A DNA stretch of 64,000 bases, taken from positions 186,001 through 250,000 of the forward strand of contig CP048469.1 of assembly GCA_025559845.1 (NCBI GenBank), written 5' to 3'. The position numbers and the translations under genes are program-made. Origin of the DNA: Agrobacterium tumefaciens (GTDB lineage Bacteria; Pseudomonadota; Alphaproteobacteria; Rhizobiales; Rhizobiaceae). Of the stretch, positions 60,905 through 64,000 are shown piece after piece (the stretch's first letter is position 1; the number at the start of each line of letters is the position of its first letter). A model generated the notes under the pieces. That model was not told the DNA's origin. It worked only from the letters and a program-made list of their open reading frames with translations, and searched no databases.

Positions 60905-61279
60905 CTTCTCGCTCGCTTCGCTTACCGTCCGGCGTATCCTGCTGGATGTCGTGATGGTGACCCATTGGCCGCGCCATCGCAGTGACATCAAGGAGTTTTC
61001 AAGCCGAGTCCGCCTATTTGGGGTAAATGCACCGATTCACGAAGCAGTCACCTTTCGGGGAACAATTCACGAAACGTGGTAAAGAAGTAGTTAACTATGG
61101 TGAGAATTTTTTAACTTTTGCGGCAGAGCCGTGTCCTTCGGCCAATCGCGTACCTGAGGTAGAATTTTCGAGCTCGAATAAAGCAACCAAAATTATTTGA
61201 CGTTTACGCGCACGTCAAATAATGTGCGTGCATTGCGCCGGATTGTCTCCGGCTTTCACGATGCGGAGGAACATCGGTA
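60905..61279. other. Intergenic region between podJ and the beta-oxidation operon
   Basis: 375 nt with divergent promoters. It contains TTAAC half-sites at about 61090 and 61112, too far apart for a CtrA site, and the perfect inverted repeat described next. No further gene. Confidence 0.5.
61192..61223. promoter_or_regulatory. 12-bp inverted repeat upstream of acyl-CoA dehydrogenase
   Basis: ATTATTTGACGT (61192-61203) and ACGTCAAATAAT (61212-61223), perfect 12-bp arms around ttacgcgc, 57 nt before the start codon. Probably an operator for a TetR- or MerR-type regulator of fatty-acid or branched-chain degradation. Confidence 0.75.
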
Positions 61280-63076
61280 ATGCCTGTTTACAAGGCCCCT
61301 GTCAAAGACACGCTTTTTATCCTGAACGACGTGCTCGGCCTGGAGCGATACAACAATCTGCCGGGCTTTGAGGATGCAACGCCTGACATGATCGAGGCGA
61401 TTACCGGCGAGGCTGCCAAGCTTGCAGAGGAACAGCTTTTCCCGCTTAATCTCTCCGGCGACCAGCAGGGTTGCAAGCGTGCAGACGATGGGTCCGTTTC
61501 CGTTCCCGATGGCTTCAAGCAGGCCTATGACGCCTATTGCGAAGGTGGCTGGACAGGTCTTGCCGTCCCGGCGGAATTTGGCGGTCAGGGGCTTCCCTAT
61601 ACGCTGCATGCGGCGATCGGCGAATACATGTCGTCTGCAAACCTCTCACTGATGATGTATCCGGGCCTCACGCAGGGCGCGATTGCCGCCATTCTCGTTC
61701 ATGGCACCGATGAGCAGAAGAAGACCTATCTGCCGAAGATGGTTGAAGGCACATGGTCCGGCACGATGAACCTGACGGAGCCGCATTGTGGCACCGATCT
61801 TGGTCTGTTGCGGACGAAAGCCGTTCCGCAGGGCGACGGTTCCTACAAGATTTCCGGCCAGAAGATCTTCATCTCGGCTGGTGAGCACCCGATGACGGAC
61901 AATATCGTTCACCTGGTTCTCGCCCGCATCGAAGGCGCTCCGGAAGGCACCAAGGGCATTTCGCTGTTCATTGTGCCGAAGTTCCTTGTCAACGGCGACG
62001 GTTCGCTTGGTGCCCGCAACGGTGTTGTCTGTGGTGCGATTGAGCACAAGATGGGTATTCACGGCAATTCCACCTGCGTCATGAACTACGATGACGCGAC
62101 CGGGTATCTGATCGGCGCGGAGAACAAGGGCCTTTCGGCCATGTTCGTGATGATGAACGAGGCTCGCCTTGGTGTTGGCCTGCAAGGGCTTTCGATCGGT
62201 GAAATCGCCTATCAGAACGCTGCCGAATATGCCCGCGACCGCATCCAGGGCCGTTCGCTCACCGGTGCGAAAAACCCGGACAGGAAGGCCGATCCGATCA
62301 TCGTTCATCCGGATGTGCGCCGTACATTGATGACGATCCGCGCCTTTAACGAGGCAGGTCGCGCTTTCCTGCTTTGGACGGCGTTGCAGTCGGATATCGC
62401 CCATCGCTCACCGGACGAGAAGGAGCGGCAGACGGCGGACGATTTGCTCGGCCTGGTCACGCCGATCCTGAAGGGTGTGTTGACCGACAAGGGCTTCGAT
62501 CACGCAGTTGCAGCCCAGCAGGTCTTTGGTGGCCACGGATACATCGAAGAACATGGCATGAGCCAATATGTTCGCGATGCGCGTATCACCATGATCTACG
62601 AAGGTGCCAACGGCATTCAGGCGCTCGATCTGGTTGGCCGCAAGCTCGGTCTCAACGGTGGCCGTGCCGTCATGGCGCTCTTCAAGGAGATCGGCGATTT
62701 CTGCGAGGAGAACCGTGCGGATGAAAGCCTGGTGCTTTACACCAAGGGTCTGAAGAAAGGCTTGAACGACCTTCAGGCTGCGACCATGTGGTTCATGCAG
62801 AACGCCATGGCCAAGCCGGACAATGCCGGGGCCGGTTCGACCGACTACATGCACCTCTTTGGCCTTGTGGTTCTGGGCTATATGCACGCCCGCATGGCAA
62901 AGGCTGCGCAGGCAGCGCTCGCGTCCGGTGCCGCATCGGACGAGCAATACCTCAAGAACAAGCTTGTCACAGCGAAGTTCTTCATGGAGCGTATCCTGCC
63001 GGAAACGGTACTGCGCAAGGCCCGCATTGAAACCGGTGCCGATACGACGATGGAACTGGCTGCCGAAGCATTCTGA
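61280..63076 (+). CDS. Acyl-CoA dehydrogenase with C-terminal extension
   Basis: 598 aa. Standard acyl-CoA dehydrogenase core ([15 protein letters not shown]; the [13 protein letters not shown] and [20 protein letters not shown] segments; glutamate-bearing [16 protein letters not shown]) plus the C-terminal ~100-residue domain of FadE-like members. FAD-dependent oxidation of acyl-CoA, the first step of beta-oxidation. It precedes the thiolase gene by 37 nt. Confidence 0.95.
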   Translation: MPVYKAPVKDTLFILNDVLGLERYNNLPGFEDATPDMIEAITGEAAKLAEEQLFPLNLSGDQQGCKRADDGSVSVPDGFKQAYDAYCEGGWTGLAVPAEFGGQGLPYTLHAAIGEYMSSANLSLMMYPGLTQGAIAAILVHGTDEQKKTYLPKMVEGTWSGTMNLTEPHCGTDLGLLRTKAVPQGDGSYKISGQKIFISAGEHPMTDNIVHLVLARIEGAPEGTKGISLFIVPKFLVNGDGSLGARNGVVCGAIEHKMGIHGNSTCVMNYDDATGYLIGAENKGLSAMFVMMNEARLGVGLQGLSIGEIAYQNAAEYARDRIQGRSLTGAKNPDRKADPIIVHPDVRRTLMTIRAFNEAGRAFLLWTALQSDIAHRSPDEKERQTADDLLGLVTPILKGVLTDKGFDHAVAAQQVFGGHGYIEEHGMSQYVRDARITMIYEGANGIQALDLVGRKLGLNGGRAVMALFKEIGDFCEENRADESLVLYTKGLKKGLNDLQAATMWFMQNAMAKPDNAGAGSTDYMHLFGLVVLGYMHARMAKAAQAALASGAASDEQYLKNKLVTAKFFMERILPETVLRKARIETGADTTMELAAEAF

Positions 63077-63113
63077 TAAAGCTGGCGCCCGTGCGCCGCA
63101 GGGAGATTGAGAA

Positions 63114-64000
63114 ATGACCGAGGTTTATATTTACGATCACGTCCGCACACCGCGCGGACGCGGCAAGAAGGATGGTAGCCTGCACGAAGTGCCGTCCGTT
63201 CGCCTTGCCGCCAAGACGCTCGAAGCCATCCGCGACCGTAATGGACTGGACACGACCACCGTCGATGACATCATCATGGGCTGTGTTGATCCAGTCATGG
63301 ATGCTGGCGCCGTCATTCCGAAAGCCGCAGCTTTTGAGGCCGGCTATTCGACCAGGGCACCCGGCATGCAGATCTCGCGCTTCTGCGCGTCGGGTTTGGA
63401 CGCCATCAACTTCGCTGCTGGAAAGGTTGCAGCCGGTTCCGACGATATCGTCATTGCTGGCGGCGTCGAAAGCATGTCGCGCGTTGGCATGGGGATGTCT
63501 GGTGGCGCCTGGTACATGGACCCGTCGGTCAACTTCCCGGCCTTCTTCATGCCGCAGGGCGTTTCCGCTGATCTCATCGCCACCAAATACGGTTTCAACC
63601 GTGATGACGTGGACGCCTATGCGGTGGAAAGCCAGAAGCGCGCCGCCCACGCCTGGGAAAACGGCTACTTCAAAAATTCCGTCGTTCCTGTGAAGGACCG
63701 GAACGGCATCGTCATTCTCGACCGGGATGAGCATATGCGCCCGGGCACGGATATGCAGGCGCTTGCTTCGCTCAATGCATCCTTCCAGATGCCGGGTGAA
63801 ATGGGTGGCTTCGAAGCTGTGGGCATCATGGCGCATCCGGAAGTCGAGCGGATCAACTACGTCCACCACGCTGGTAATTCTTCCGGCATCGTCGATGGCG
63901 CGGCGGCAGTGCTGGTCGGCTCGAAGGCCGGTGGTGAATCCATGGGCCTGAAGCCGCGAGCACGGATCAAGGCGTTCGCAAATATCGGCTCCGATCCGGC
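63114..64000 (+). CDS. Acetyl-CoA acyltransferase (thiolase), 3' end outside window
   Basis: 295 codons visible; the frame is open to the edge. Thiolase family: active-site cysteine in [10 protein letters not shown] (about C90), GGVESMSRV, and the NPFGASGA-type end lies beyond the edge. ATG at 63114. Cotranscribed with the acyl-CoA dehydrogenase; completes beta-oxidation by thiolytic cleavage. Confidence 0.94.
   Translation, partial: MTEVYIYDHVRTPRGRGKKDGSLHEVPSVRLAAKTLEAIRDRNGLDTTTVDDIIMGCVDPVMDAGAVIPKAAAFEAGYSTRAPGMQISRFCASGLDAINFAAGKVAAGSDDIVIAGGVESMSRVGMGMSGGAWYMDPSVNFPAFFMPQGVSADLIATKYGFNRDDVDAYAVESQKRAAHAWENGYFKNSVVPVKDRNGIVILDRDEHMRPGTDMQALASLNASFQMPGEMGGFEAVGIMAHPEVERINYVHHAGNSSGIVDGAAAVLVGSKAGGESMGLKPRARIKAFANIGSDP

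Noticed and set aside
61085..61120. CtrA-binding site near podJ
   Set aside because: TTAA half-sites are about 22 nt apart rather than 7; not a proper CtrA box.

Overview
The window holds two kinds of DNA. Positions 1 to about 33867 are one end of an integrative and conjugative element (ICE) of the PFGI-1/ICEclc/pKLC102 class. Positions 33868-64000 are ordinary chromosome of an alphaproteobacterium, most likely Rhizobiaceae and Agrobacterium-like: it has a large PodJ-type polarity protein, a ligase-associated Lhr-like helicase with PdeM, paired TIGR02186/TauE genes, and rhizobial-style ABC transporters. The junction is a 17-nt copy of a tRNA-Gly 3' end (33851-33867) followed by a tRNA-type terminator. 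The intact tRNA gene, the integrase and the conjugation (T4SS) genes would lie to the left, outside the window.

ICE layout, mostly on the minus strand. (a) 31.8-26.5 kb: a maintenance and replication operon in the order alpA, parA, hicA-like, parB, DUF2857, STY4528. It is followed by a 100-bp-periodic repeat array that may be an origin or partition site. (b) 26.5-21.3 kb: a processing module of TIGR03761, DUF3158, a beta-class DNA methylase, ssb and topB, then an orphan C5-cytosine methylase (20.7-18.9 kb). (c) 15.5-18.9 kb, plus strand: cargo of AraC regulator, AzlCD amino-acid exporter and a membrane desaturase-like di-iron protein. (d) 14.6-15.4 kb: a DUF1778-GNAT toxin-antitoxin pair. (e) 14.2-0 kb: about 16 small conserved ICE genes of mostly unknown role (GHKL ATPase, DUF3577/STY4534, DUF3275, DUF932, DUF3085, DUF6094) with a HigBA pair inserted among them.

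The most unusual feature is RNA-level structure in block (e). A roughly 140-nt intergenic element recurs four times, plus a diverged fifth copy, with compensatory changes in its helices. It sits at the start of transcription units, in three cases just after an upstream terminator. Separately, most genes there have a private leader: a stable hairpin followed by a second pairing that masks the Shine-Dalgarno sequence or start codon. The leader sequences differ but the architecture repeats.

Chromosomal part. An oligopeptide-type ABC transporter with a fused double ATPase is followed by a cytoplasmic CocE/S15-type hydrolase. Then come regulators (LysR, S24 repressor, NarL-type response regulator), DUF952-pyrD, a CAP lipoprotein, a TPR methyltransferase and tandem YitT membrane proteins. 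Next are an AhpD-like gene with an Rrf2 regulator, the Lhr-like helicase with PdeM, a universal stress protein, TauE/TIGR02186 and podJ. The window ends in a beta-oxidation pair, acyl-CoA dehydrogenase and thiolase, the latter cut by the right edge.
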